In this document: positions 34,919-43,377 of the stretch, piece by piece
How positions within the stretch are numbered: the first letter of the stretch is position 1
Layout: every line of letters begins with the position of its first letter
Program-made: the position numbers and the translations under genes
Origin: an uncultured Granulosicoccus sp.
Lineage (GTDB): Bacteria; Pseudomonadota; Gammaproteobacteria; Granulosicoccales; Granulosicoccaceae
Assembly: GCA_947495035.1 (NCBI GenBank)
Contig: CANLXI010000043.1
Coordinates: 1-48,841, forward strand
Reading direction: 5' to 3'
DNA: 48,841 nt
Notes under the pieces: model-generated
Databases searched by the model: none
Seen by the model: only the letters and a program-made list of their open reading frames with translations
Told to the model about the DNA's origin: nothing

Positions 34919-36005
34919 CACGCTGATTGCCGCCTGCATTGCCGCTCAGGCATTTGTGTTGGGCTATATGGTGTATGAGCGGGAAGCCGTCATCGCCCAT
35001 GGCACAAGCGTGTCGATTGCCACCGCCCCGATTGACCCGCGCGACCCGTTTCGGGGTGATTTCGTGCGTCTTCGCTATGGCCTGAATTCCCTCGATCATG
35101 CCCCCGTTCGCTGGACGCCTGCGGACACAGTGCCACGCAAGGGAGACAGGATCTATGCCGTACTACAAGCACGCCCCGGTGGACTGCATGACGTTGCCTA
35201 CTTCACCAATGTCGAGCCCGATCCTGCAGCAGACAACCTCTTTCTGCGTGGACGGCTCCGCACCGATAGCCCCGGTATTGGCCTGAATCGCGTGGATGTC
35301 GGTTATGGCATCGAGCAACTGTTTGTCGAGCAGGGTCACGGTATCGAAATCGAACAGCGTCAGGGGCTACGCGGCGGCTTGCAGACTGCCTTGCACGCTC
35401 GCATCTCGGTCAACGCCTATGGAACAGCCGTATTGACTGGATATGACTGGAATGCGCTGGCCATCGGTATCGAGATAGCTGACGATTTTGCCTTGAATCG
35501 GAACATTCCTGCCGACGCCGATCCGGCTACCGGCACGGGCCCCGATAACAACAACAACAGCGACAGTAATGCAGCTTCAGCCCCATTGACATTGACCGTT
35601 GTCAATCAATCGGACCAGACTGTCACCTTGAACAACCCCGGCGAGAACTGCGGCTTTCATCTGGAGCCGATGAACCATGTCACGTCCGGCTACCGGGAGC
35701 CCGATGGCGTGTGTAGCGGGCTGGCAGCCGAACCGCTGACTCTGGCGCCGGGGGACTCACTGGTGATTCCTGTCGATCTGGCAGAACCGCGCTGGCAGAT
35801 GAGTCTGCTGCTCAATGGTGAAACGGTCACGGCAGACGTTCGCTCGTTCCGCAACAACGGCGAATGGTTCCGTCTGGTCTACCGCTCACTCGATACAAGC
35901 GGTGTACAGTCAGACAGCCCCCCGGGAAAAGCCATGAAGGCTACGGACTTCTGGCAGGGAGAGCTGGTCAGTCAGGCCTTCAATGCGCTGGGTCAGCTTG
36001 ACTGA
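34911..36005 (+). CDS. GDYXXLXY domain protein
   Basis: A 364-residue protein beginning with an uncleaved or signal-type hydrophobic helix (LIAACIAAQAFVLGYMVYE). The family motif is GDFVRLRYGLN after PIDPRDPFR. The first 200 residues are the conserved domain. The remaining part (about 200-364) follows an Asn/Asp-rich spacer (residues about 205-225, with NNNNSDSN) and is a beta-rich domain with LTLTVVNQSDQTVTLNNPG, not part of the usual short family member. Probably periplasmic and anchored, working with the DUF2157 protein. Translationally coupled through the 8-bp overlap. Confidence 0.82.
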   Translation: MRSTLIAACIAAQAFVLGYMVYEREAVIAHGTSVSIATAPIDPRDPFRGDFVRLRYGLNSLDHAPVRWTPADTVPRKGDRIYAVLQARPGGLHDVAYFTNVEPDPAADNLFLRGRLRTDSPGIGLNRVDVGYGIEQLFVEQGHGIEIEQRQGLRGGLQTALHARISVNAYGTAVLTGYDWNALAIGIEIADDFALNRNIPADADPATGTGPDNNNNSDSNAASAPLTLTVVNQSDQTVTLNNPGENCGFHLEPMNHVTSGYREPDGVCSGLAAEPLTLAPGDSLVIPVDLAEPRWQMSLLLNGETVTADVRSFRNNGEWFRLVYRSLDTSGVQSDSPPGKAMKATDFWQGELVSQAFNALGQLD

Positions 36006-36060
36006 GCCGAACGGCGCCAGCCACCGGCCATGGATGGCGCAAGAGACGCCTCCCGACTCA

Positions 36061-36095
36061 GGCTGCCTGACGCAACTACCGCAGCGTCAGGAGCC
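36061..36095. terminator. Hairpin between GDYXXLXY and aldo/keto reductase genes
   Basis: GGCT-G-CCTGACGC (36061-36073) pairs with GCGTCAGG-AGCC (36084-36095): 12 bp with a single bulged G and a 10-nt loop. It lies between two convergent genes and can serve both strands. Confidence 0.65.
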
Positions 36096-36178
36096 CATCT
36101 GTCATCGCTGAGCGGTTGCGCCTTCTACGTTCGACAACCGATCTGGTGATGCGCTCGGGCAGGAACGCTTATCGGCAA

Positions 36179-37171
36179 CTACTTGCCGAAGGCCTCGAAC
36201 CCGGGCCAGGCATCGGCGGCCTGAGAGATCATGGCCAACTCTTCACTATCCAGTTCGATGGAACCGACGGCGGCATTGGAGGCCGCCTGGTTGATATCGC
36301 GTGTGCCCACCAGTACATGACTGACACCCGGCTGCTGCAACGTCCAGGCAAGTACCAGCTGTTCAGTGCTCACACCACGATCACGGGCCAGTGACTTGAC
36401 CGGCGCCAGAACCGCTTGCACGGCCTCCAGCACGGGTGGCGCAAACCGTGGATTGCCGGCGCGCAGGTCGTTGTCCGAAAACTCGCGCTTGCCATCCATC
36501 TTGCCCGTCAACAGCCCCTGGGCAATTGGCGAATAGCACAGAAAACCCACATCGAATTCTTCGCAAACCGGCAGATTGGCACTGTCCTGTTCGCGATCCA
36601 GCAGACTGTAGCGTTCCTGGTCGGTACTCAGGGTACCCAGTCGGGCCGCTTCGGCAATCCGTTCAGCCGATTCATTGCACAGACCCCAGGCACGAATCAG
36701 CCCTTCATCACGTAGTTTCTCAAGTGTTGCCACAACCGCTTCCAGGTCAGTCTCCGGGTCTGGCCAGTGGGTCTGGTACAGGTCGATATAATCCGTTCCC
36801 AGACGCGCCAGACTCTGCTCCAGTTCCCAGCGGATGGAGGCTTCATCCAGTGTTCGGAAAATGCGCTTGCCCTCACTCTCGGCATGCAGGTTGGGCGTTT
36901 CGATATCCCAGCGCAGGCCGCATTTGGTTGCCAGAACGATGTCTTCGCGCTTGCGTCCTTCGATGGCCTTGCCAACGATTTCCTCGGACAGGCCGAAACC
37001 ATAGACAGCAGCCGTGTCGATCAGATTGACACCGGCATCCAGTGAGGCTCTGACAGCCTGCACCGAGCTCTCCGCATCGGCGCCACCCCAGCGCCAACCG
37101 CCAATTGCCCAGGCACCGAAGGCCACCACGGAGGCCGGCATGCCGTGTTTTCCCAGAGAACGGAATTTCAT
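36179..37171 (-). CDS. Aldo/keto reductase
   Basis: A 330-residue NADPH-dependent oxidoreductase of the AKR (beta/alpha)8 fold. The catalytic tetrad is partly visible: D in NLIDTAAVYG, the tyrosine that follows (Y56 region), K in VLATKCGL and H in LYQTHWPDPET. The C-terminal cofactor segment is HVLVGTRDINQAASN. Its ATG shares one base with the stop of the M14 deacylase gene, so it is the last gene of the rimB-rimK operon. A link between an aldo/keto reductase and RimK is not obvious; it may only share transcription. Confidence 0.9.
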   Translation of the reverse strand: MKFRSLGKHGMPASVVAFGAWAIGGWRWGGADAESSVQAVRASLDAGVNLIDTAAVYGFGLSEEIVGKAIEGRKREDIVLATKCGLRWDIETPNLHAESEGKRIFRTLDEASIRWELEQSLARLGTDYIDLYQTHWPDPETDLEAVVATLEKLRDEGLIRAWGLCNESAERIAEAARLGTLSTDQERYSLLDREQDSANLPVCEEFDVGFLCYSPIAQGLLTGKMDGKREFSDNDLRAGNPRFAPPVLEAVQAVLAPVKSLARDRGVSTEQLVLAWTLQQPGVSHVLVGTRDINQAASNAAVGSIELDSEELAMISQAADAWPGFEAFGK

Positions 37172-38301
37172 TATTTGAGTCTTTTTATCAAAGGTTGTTC
37201 GTATTCGAGACGAAATTCATCAACGGCACGTGCCGCTGACTTGGTTGAAGCGGTTGTTGCCACGTGATACAGGGCTTCGCCTTCATGTACCAGAGGCAGC
37301 TTGGTGATACCGATCAGCACGCCGGACACATCACTGACAACAGCCTGTTCGGCCTCGCCGAAGGGATCCGAGATATAGCCCAGCACCACACCCTCTTCCA
37401 CGATACCGCCCAGAGGAATGCGCGAACGCAGGATACCGCTCTGCGGTGCCCGCATCCAGACGCTGTTGTTGGCCAGCCAGGGTTTGCTTTTCTTTTCGTC
37501 GCTCTTGCTGGCGGGCAGCATGTTCAGGTGCCGCATGACGCGCAACACACCTTTCAGACCGGCGCGAATGGCCAGTTCATCAAAACGCAGGGCTTCACCG
37601 GCCTCATACAGCAACAGTGGCAATTTGCCGGCAGCGCTGCGCAGAGTACCGTCCCGTGTGTGCGAATCGAGCAGGATCGGCGGCGCGAAGGCTTCAGCCA
37701 GCTCCAGCAAGTCCGGGTGTGCATCCAGGTCGACACGAATCTGGGGCAGATTGGCACGACCTTCGGCAGCCGTGTGCAGATCGATACCATGCGTGCATTT
37801 CGCCACGATTTCGCTCATCAGGGTATCGGCCAGACGCGCCGCCATGGAGCCCTGCTCGGAACCGGGAAACGATCGGTTCAGATCCCGCCTGTCCGGCAGA
37901 TAGCGTGACTGGGACACGAAGCCATAGACGTTGACCACGGGCACCGCAATCAGTGTACCGGCAATCCGGCTCAGCGATCTGGTTGCCAGCAAGCGACGAA
38001 TGATCTCGATACCATTGATTTCATCGCCATGAATCGCGGCGGTGACAAACAACACCGGACCCGGCTGCTTGCCATGGATGACATGCACCGGCATGGCCAC
38101 CGAGGTGTGGGTATACAGGGGCGGCAACGGCAAATCCACATAGCAACGCTGCCCGGGTTCGATGCTGACATCGCCAATGACGATGGGGTCGCGAGCGACG
38201 GCAGCTGCTCGGCTGCCCGAACGACCGGTCTTGCTGTTCTGCCCCTCCGCGGGGGCAGTTCCAGCAGTCTTGCTGATTGCGTCTGTTTCGTCCTCCTTCA
38301 A
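37171..38301 (-). CDS. Succinylglutamate desuccinylase/aspartoacylase family (M14) zinc hydrolase
   Basis: A 376-residue metallo-deacylase or carboxypeptidase-like enzyme. Zinc ligands are H91 and E94 in AAIHGDEINGIE and the histidine in GIDLHTAAEG (about residue 175). The N-terminal 40 residues are polar. The C-terminal third contains the extra beta domain of this family (MRAPQSGILRSRIPLGGIVE, resembling a lipoyl-like fold). It overlaps rimK by 4 bp. The neighbourhood suggests it trims glutamyl or acyl groups added by RimK; this is inference. Confidence 0.88.
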   Translation of the reverse strand: MKEDETDAISKTAGTAPAEGQNSKTGRSGSRAAAVARDPIVIGDVSIEPGQRCYVDLPLPPLYTHTSVAMPVHVIHGKQPGPVLFVTAAIHGDEINGIEIIRRLLATRSLSRIAGTLIAVPVVNVYGFVSQSRYLPDRRDLNRSFPGSEQGSMAARLADTLMSEIVAKCTHGIDLHTAAEGRANLPQIRVDLDAHPDLLELAEAFAPPILLDSHTRDGTLRSAAGKLPLLLYEAGEALRFDELAIRAGLKGVLRVMRHLNMLPASKSDEKKSKPWLANNSVWMRAPQSGILRSRIPLGGIVEEGVVLGYISDPFGEAEQAVVSDVSGVLIGITKLPLVHEGEALYHVATTASTKSAARAVDEFRLEYEQPLIKRLK

Positions 38302-39206
38302 CCGCGAGCTCCCCGTGTCTTGGTATTACCCGGCCTGGCGTTCTTTTCCAGCTCCTCGATGATGATGCCTGCCACATCCTTGCCACTGGCAGATTCGATA
38401 CCTTCCAGCCCCGGAGAGGAATTCACTTCCATGACCAGTGGACCCCGTGATGAGCGCAGCAGATCGACACCAGCCACGGACAGCCCCAGCACCTTGGCCG
38501 CACTGACCGCTGTCGCCCGTTCGTCAGGCGTGATCTTCACCAGACTGGCAGAACCACCTCGATGCAGGTTCGAACGAAACTCGCCGTCGGCGGCCTGGCG
38601 TTTCATGGCCGCAACCACCTTGCCGCCGACCACCAGGCAACGAATGTCCGCACCGCCGGCTTCCTTGATGAATTCCTGCACGAGAATATTGGCCTGCAGA
38701 CCCATGAAGGCCTCGATGACCGATTCCGCCGCCTTGTTGGTCTCGGCCAGTACCACGCCGATCCCCTGCGTGCCCTCCAGCAACTTGATGACAACCGGTG
38801 CCCCACCCACCATCTTGATGATGTCCTTGCTGTCACCGGGCTTGTTGGCAAAGCCGGTGACCGGCAAGCCAATGCCCTTGCGCGACAGCAATTGCAGCGA
38901 GCGCAACTTGTCACGCGAGCGCGACAGCGCAACAGACTCTATCAGGGTATAGGTACCCATCATTTCGAACTGCCGCAGAACCGAGGTGCCATAGGCCGTC
39001 ACGGATGCACCAATGCGCGGAATGACCGCATCGAAACTGTCTAGCTCCTTGCCTTCCAGATGGATACTGGGTTTGCGCGACACGATGTTCATGTAACAGC
39101 GCAGCACATCGATTACCTGGACTTCGTGGCCGCGCTGTTCGGCGGCTTCGATGAGCCGTCGAGTGGAATACAGACGCCGGTTCCGCGAAAGAATGGCAAT
39201 TTTCAA
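38298..39206 (-). CDS. rimK: RimK-type ATP-grasp ligase (ribosomal protein S6 glutamate ligase)
   Basis: A 302-residue ATP-grasp enzyme that joins glutamate residues to a protein or peptide C-terminus; in E. coli the target is ribosomal protein S6, and free poly-glutamate can also be made. The N-terminal domain starts KIAILSRNRRLYSTRRL and carries DAVIPRIGASVTAYG. ATP-grasp features are APVVIKLLEGTQGIGVVLAE, VQEFIKEAGGADIRCLVVG and the metal site VMEVNSSPGLEGIE. Length matches E. coli RimK (about 300). The ATG overlaps the end of the RimB-like gene by 4 bp and its stop overlaps the M14 gene. Confidence 0.93.
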   Translation of the reverse strand: MKIAILSRNRRLYSTRRLIEAAEQRGHEVQVIDVLRCYMNIVSRKPSIHLEGKELDSFDAVIPRIGASVTAYGTSVLRQFEMMGTYTLIESVALSRSRDKLRSLQLLSRKGIGLPVTGFANKPGDSKDIIKMVGGAPVVIKLLEGTQGIGVVLAETNKAAESVIEAFMGLQANILVQEFIKEAGGADIRCLVVGGKVVAAMKRQAADGEFRSNLHRGGSASLVKITPDERATAVSAAKVLGLSVAGVDLLRSSRGPLVMEVNSSPGLEGIESASGKDVAGIIIEELEKNARPGNTKTRGARG

Positions 39207-39742
39207 CTTTCAACTCCTGCAGGAGGTTCTGCATACAGCAGACGGGCGGACACCCGTCCGAGAGTGAATGACAAGGATGGATCGACCTGAATGCCGGGCA
39301 CCATGGCAGTACGGCCCAGCAGCATCCTGAACAGCATGTCATCGCGTTGTGACAGTGTCATTTCGATGGTCCGGCTGATGGACCCCAGTTGCAACTCGGT
39401 GGCGATGAAGAAGCGGTCGGAGGCGTGACCACCGGAATCGGTCACGCGCCGGATGTCCAGCAGCTGGGCTTCACAGCGACGTTCGATGGTGCTGTCTCGC
39501 TGTATCGGCTGAACGGTGAATTCCACCCAGTCCTGGCCACCGTCGCGTTTGACGCGGCGAATATCGCGTGCATGAATGGCGGAGGTTCGGGCGCCGGTAT
39601 CCACCTTGGCCTTGACGGCAGGCAATCCGAGCTGCGGCAGGCAAACCCATTCCCGCCAGCCGATCATCAGGCTTTCGGACGTGTTATCGGACCGGGTGTC
39701 GTCGGCCGCTGCATTCTGTTCTTGTTGACTGGAGGCGATCAT
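39203..39742 (-). CDS. RimB-like retropepsin-fold protease (ATP-dependent zinc protease family)
   Basis: A 179-residue protein. After a polar 25-residue N-terminus the conserved domain begins MIGWREWVCLPQLG. The active-site motif is KVDTGARTSAIHA with D48-T49-G50, the retropepsin D-T/S-G signature that led to reannotation of this former zinc-protease family. In pseudomonads a protein of this family (RimB) is encoded with RimK and modulates it. Here it is directly upstream of rimK with a 4-bp overlap, so the same role is likely. It starts 24 bp after the kinase gene, which may belong to the same transcript. Confidence 0.87.
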   Translation of the reverse strand: MIASSQQEQNAAADDTRSDNTSESLMIGWREWVCLPQLGLPAVKAKVDTGARTSAIHARDIRRVKRDGGQDWVEFTVQPIQRDSTIERRCEAQLLDIRRVTDSGGHASDRFFIATELQLGSISRTIEMTLSQRDDMLFRMLLGRTAMVPGIQVDPSLSFTLGRVSARLLYAEPPAGVES

Positions 39743-39766
39743 GTCGTATCCGACAATGGAGATACC

Positions 39767-40582
39767 TTATTGTCGCACGCTCTTGAAGTACAGGTGAGCG
39801 CCAGTTGATTCTTCCTGCACGATGCGTGCGTTTGGAATGTCATTGGACAAGGCGCGCTGCCTGGCAGCCTCGGGCTCCAGACCATGGTACAGCCAGCGCT
39901 GGACAAGGCGCTCCTCCAGTGTCTGCAGTGGCACATCCAGCATCACACTCAAATGAAACAGGGGTGCCAGACGTTTCCAGCCCTTGCGTGGCAGTAACAG
40001 ATAGTTGCCTTCCACGATGATCACGGAATGCCTTGCGGTCACACAGTGGGCGGCGTTTCTGGACAGGTCGGCGTCACGATCGAATACCGGAATGTAGACA
40101 TCTGCCCCGTCGGGTACGGACAGACGGTGCAACAGAGCAACAAAGCCATTGATATCGAACGTCGGTGGCGATCCCTTGACGGCCATCTGCCCACGAGCAT
40201 TCAGGATGGCATTGTCCAGATGAAACCCATCCATCGGCACCACGATGGCCATCTCGGCGGCGTGCTCCACGGTGTCTCCGGCAGTAGCAGCGCCGCCGAC
40301 AGCGGTCTCCGCTCCGTGCTGTCGTGCATCGCTATCGCCAGCCAATGAGCTGTCCGCCGAGACTTCTGCAGAGTCCAGCCCTGGTGGCGAGTTGCCGGCA
40401 TCCGCTGCAGCCTGCTCTGCCGAACGATTCAGCAAGCTGCAGACCTGCTCGGCCAGCGTGGACTTGCCCGCACCGGGAGCCCCGGCGATTGCCACGACCA
40501 GTCGTTGGCCATGCGACTGTTCAGCCAGCATGATGTGAATGCGCTGAACCAGCGCAGCGACAGAATCAATGGTATGCGTCAT
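39767..40582 (-). CDS. P-loop nucleoside/nucleotide kinase-like protein (YggC/FrcK type)
   Basis: A 271-residue kinase of the uridine/pantothenate-kinase-like group. Walker A is AGAPGAGKST (33-42). Further motifs are VPMDGFHLDNAIL, the substrate region with GSPPTFDINGFVALL, and VEGNYLLLPRKGW followed by a lid with RLVQRWLYHG. The substrate is probably a sugar, nucleoside or pantothenate-like compound; not decidable. About 55 residues (52-108), rich in Ala, Ser, Asp and Gly, are inserted between the P-loop helix and the PMDGFH strand; relatives are closer to 210-240 residues. Confidence 0.85.
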   Translation of the reverse strand: MTHTIDSVAALVQRIHIMLAEQSHGQRLVVAIAGAPGAGKSTLAEQVCSLLNRSAEQAAADAGNSPPGLDSAEVSADSSLAGDSDARQHGAETAVGGAATAGDTVEHAAEMAIVVPMDGFHLDNAILNARGQMAVKGSPPTFDINGFVALLHRLSVPDGADVYIPVFDRDADLSRNAAHCVTARHSVIIVEGNYLLLPRKGWKRLAPLFHLSVMLDVPLQTLEERLVQRWLYHGLEPEAARQRALSNDIPNARIVQEESTGAHLYFKSVRQ

Positions 40583-40661
40583 GTCAAAACTCGCTCATGA
40601 TGGTCTGCGACAGGTATACAGTCTGACTGCCAACAGTGCCAGCTGCCAGCGTCCAGTAAGC

Positions 40662-41849
40662 TCAGTTGCGTGATACCGCCCTGAATATCTCGATATAGCG
40701 TTCGATCATGCGCTTTTGGTCGAAATGCAGCAGTGCGTGATGTCGCGCGAAAGCGCCTCGCTCGGCTCGCAACCGGGGAAACAGGATCATCTCACGCAGC
40801 GCTGCTGCCAGTGCCTCGGTTGAACGTTCTACCAGAACCCCGCCACACGACGCCCCTTCCCGGGCAATCGCCTCGCTTGAGCCACCGGCATCGGTCAACA
40901 CCACCGGCGTCCCTGCGGCCTGCGCTTCCAGGGCTGTCAGGGGATGCCCTTCCCGGTCAGAGGAGAGAACGAACAGGTCGAATGCCGCCAGCACATCGGG
41001 TATATCCCGACGTGCACCGGTAAAGGTCACCGCATCGAGCAAGCCGGTCTTCTGCACATAGGCTTCGATTTCGTCACGATCCTCGCCATCCCCGACCACG
41101 ATCAGGCGAATGTCATGATCCTGCAGCGCGGGGTCATGTCGCAGAAGACCAAGCGCATCGATCAGCCGTCGATGGTTCTTGGCCAGAACCAGCCGTCCGA
41201 CAGTGCCGATCAGCACCCGCCGATCCTCCGGCATGTCCAGGAATCGCGGCTCGTTGCCGAGCCATTCCTCGCGCAGGGAACGGCCATCTCCCGCCGCATA
41301 TTTACGGGTATTGACCCCGTTGTTGACCACCGTGACGAGTGCCGGATCCACGCCTACCTCTTCGCGATAGAAGGCAGCCGTATCCCCGGATACTGCAATC
41401 ATCGCCGCGGTTCTGTACGCCAGGATGCGGTCTATCCAGCGATAGTAGCGCGGTTTCCAGACATCGCGCGAATGCTCCGTGACCACCACCGGCAGCCGAT
41501 CGAGCAACAGGGCCAGGCGCGTCCAGGTATTGCCGACCCACAGATGGCTGTTGACAACCAGGGGGTTGATCCTGTGCAGACAACGATTCAGGCGCCACGG
41601 CAGGAACAGATCCAGACCGGGTTTCTTGTGCAGAACATGCACGACAATACTGTCATCGAGCTCGGCGGCGAGTGCGCCGGCATCACGCAGACACACGACA
41701 TGAACCTGCCAGCCCAGCTGCACCAGCTGATTGGCCATGGCCACCACCATCTGCTCGGCACCACCGATAGACAGCTCTTCGATGACGAGGGCTGTGACGG
41801 CGCCACCGGTGGATACGGGCGGCGAGGACTCTGACGCTGGCTGGTTCAT
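40662..41849 (-). CDS. Glycosyltransferase family 4 protein
   Basis: A 395-residue retaining GT-B glycosyltransferase. The N-terminal lobe opens VIEELSIGGAEQMVVAMANQ, and the C-terminal lobe has IGTVGRLVLAKNHRRLIDAL, VVGDGEDRDEIEAYV and the sugar-nucleotide E-x7-E segment HPLTALEAQAAGTPVVLTDA. No signal or membrane segment. The start overlaps the stop of the preceding glycosyltransferase gene by 4 bp, so the pair is co-translated and probably acts on the same surface polysaccharide or glycolipid. Confidence 0.92.
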   Translation of the reverse strand: MNQPASESSPPVSTGGAVTALVIEELSIGGAEQMVVAMANQLVQLGWQVHVVCLRDAGALAAELDDSIVVHVLHKKPGLDLFLPWRLNRCLHRINPLVVNSHLWVGNTWTRLALLLDRLPVVVTEHSRDVWKPRYYRWIDRILAYRTAAMIAVSGDTAAFYREEVGVDPALVTVVNNGVNTRKYAAGDGRSLREEWLGNEPRFLDMPEDRRVLIGTVGRLVLAKNHRRLIDALGLLRHDPALQDHDIRLIVVGDGEDRDEIEAYVQKTGLLDAVTFTGARRDIPDVLAAFDLFVLSSDREGHPLTALEAQAAGTPVVLTDAGGSSEAIAREGASCGGVLVERSTEALAAALREMILFPRLRAERGAFARHHALLHFDQKRMIERYIEIFRAVSRN

Positions 41850-43147
41850 CGAGAGCTTGTAACAGCCTGATCTGCCAGCGGTACGCCACCGGGTACATGT
41901 TGCTGAAACAGCGCCATCAGATCATCGATATTCTGTTTCTGATTAAACAGTCTGGCGACGCGTTCGTTTGCCTGCTCGCTCAGACGGCGTGCCAGCTGCG
42001 GATCGGCTGCCAGCCGTTCGATGGCTGCAGCAAAGCCTTGCACATCATCGACTTCCACCAGTTGTCCGGTCTCGCCATCGCTGACCAGTTCGGGAATGGC
42101 ACTGACTCGAGTGGTCACCACTGGCAGACGCAGGGCCATGGCCTCTGCAATCACGTTGGGAATGCCATCTGGTGGGTGCCCCGGAATCAGGCGGGGCGCC
42201 AGGCAGAACACATCGGACCGGTCCAGCGCTTCGAGCACATCGGCGAATGCCAGAGCACCACGAAAATCGACGCTGTCGGCGATACCCTCGGCTTCGACCA
42301 GTGCCTTGAGCTCCTGCTCGATGGGACCTGAACCGATGAGGGTCAGTTGCAACTCACGACCGTTCCCGATCAATGCGGCGCAGGCGCGAATCAGTACATC
42401 ATGGCCCTTGGTCGGCACCAGGCGTCCGATACTGATCAGCCGCAGGGGGTCCTCGGGTGCTCTGTCCCGAAACGGCTTGTCCGGCACATGTTCCAGCACA
42501 CGAGGATCGAGTCCATGATAGTTCAGGTGAATCTTCTCGGGACTGTCCAGCCCCATCTCGTTCTTCAGATGGTTGCAGAAATATCCGCTGCAGACCACGG
42601 CAAACCCGGCGGCATCCAGCTTGTGTCGCAGAAACCGGTTGGGCGAGAAGATGTCTTCACCATGAATCGCAGCTGACCACGGCTCGGCGTAGATCTGTTG
42701 CAGATACCAACAGGCCGTCGTGGGGATATTCGCCCAGTGTCCGTGCCAGTGGTTCACGCCGCGCTGCCTTCCCTGTTCTCCGATATACAGAGCCAGCGGC
42801 AGAATAGCCAGATTCTTGACAACATCCATGGGGCGGTCGCGGCCCTTGATCACGACCTGAGCGATGGCCTTTGCAAGCCTTGCAGGATGCCGAACCACCG
42901 CACGCAGCAAGGCTCTGGCGCCTGCCAGGCTCAGCAACGGCGAGTAGAAAGTGCGTTCCGTGGAAAGTCGAATGGCATCTTCGATCGTCACAGGGTCACG
43001 CGGGTACTGGAGCGAGTAGATATCGAACTCGACACCGCGATGTTCCAGCGCCACCAGTTCACGCAGAATGAACGTCTCGTGAAGTTCGGGAAACATCGAA
43101 ATGATGATACCCAGTCTGGGCCGCGGCTGGCTCGCGTGCTGGTTCAT
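41846..43147 (-). CDS. Glycosyltransferase family 4 protein, WcaL-like
   Basis: A 433-residue GT-B transferase. The N-terminal half has HGHWANIPTTACWYLQQIYA and AAIHGEDIFSPNRFLR, close to the colanic-acid transferase WcaL group. The donor-binding lobe has ISIGRLVPTKGHDVLIRACA, IGSGPIEQELKALVE, and NVIAEAMALRLPVVTTRVSA. First of the two coupled glycosyltransferase genes; divergent from eboE. Other polysaccharide genes (polymerase, flippase) are absent from the window. Confidence 0.92.
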   Translation of the reverse strand: MNQHASQPRPRLGIIISMFPELHETFILRELVALEHRGVEFDIYSLQYPRDPVTIEDAIRLSTERTFYSPLLSLAGARALLRAVVRHPARLAKAIAQVVIKGRDRPMDVVKNLAILPLALYIGEQGRQRGVNHWHGHWANIPTTACWYLQQIYAEPWSAAIHGEDIFSPNRFLRHKLDAAGFAVVCSGYFCNHLKNEMGLDSPEKIHLNYHGLDPRVLEHVPDKPFRDRAPEDPLRLISIGRLVPTKGHDVLIRACAALIGNGRELQLTLIGSGPIEQELKALVEAEGIADSVDFRGALAFADVLEALDRSDVFCLAPRLIPGHPPDGIPNVIAEAMALRLPVVTTRVSAIPELVSDGETGQLVEVDDVQGFAAAIERLAADPQLARRLSEQANERVARLFNQKQNIDDLMALFQQHVPGGVPLADQAVTSSR

Positions 43148-43377
43148 AAGAGTGTTCGTCCTGCTACGATCTGTTGCGAAGAGAACCTGACATTATCAGC
43201 TATTGCCCGATATCCTGCGCATGCCAGCCATGTTAATTTGACCGCAGCGTGCCTACAGGTTCACGAAACAGACCGCTCAACTCGTCCACAACGGCGTGAA
43301 ACGGCCAGATTCTGTCCGGATATGCACTGATCTGGCACGAAACTATCATTGAAGGCAGGTCTCTACTGACCACGTCA

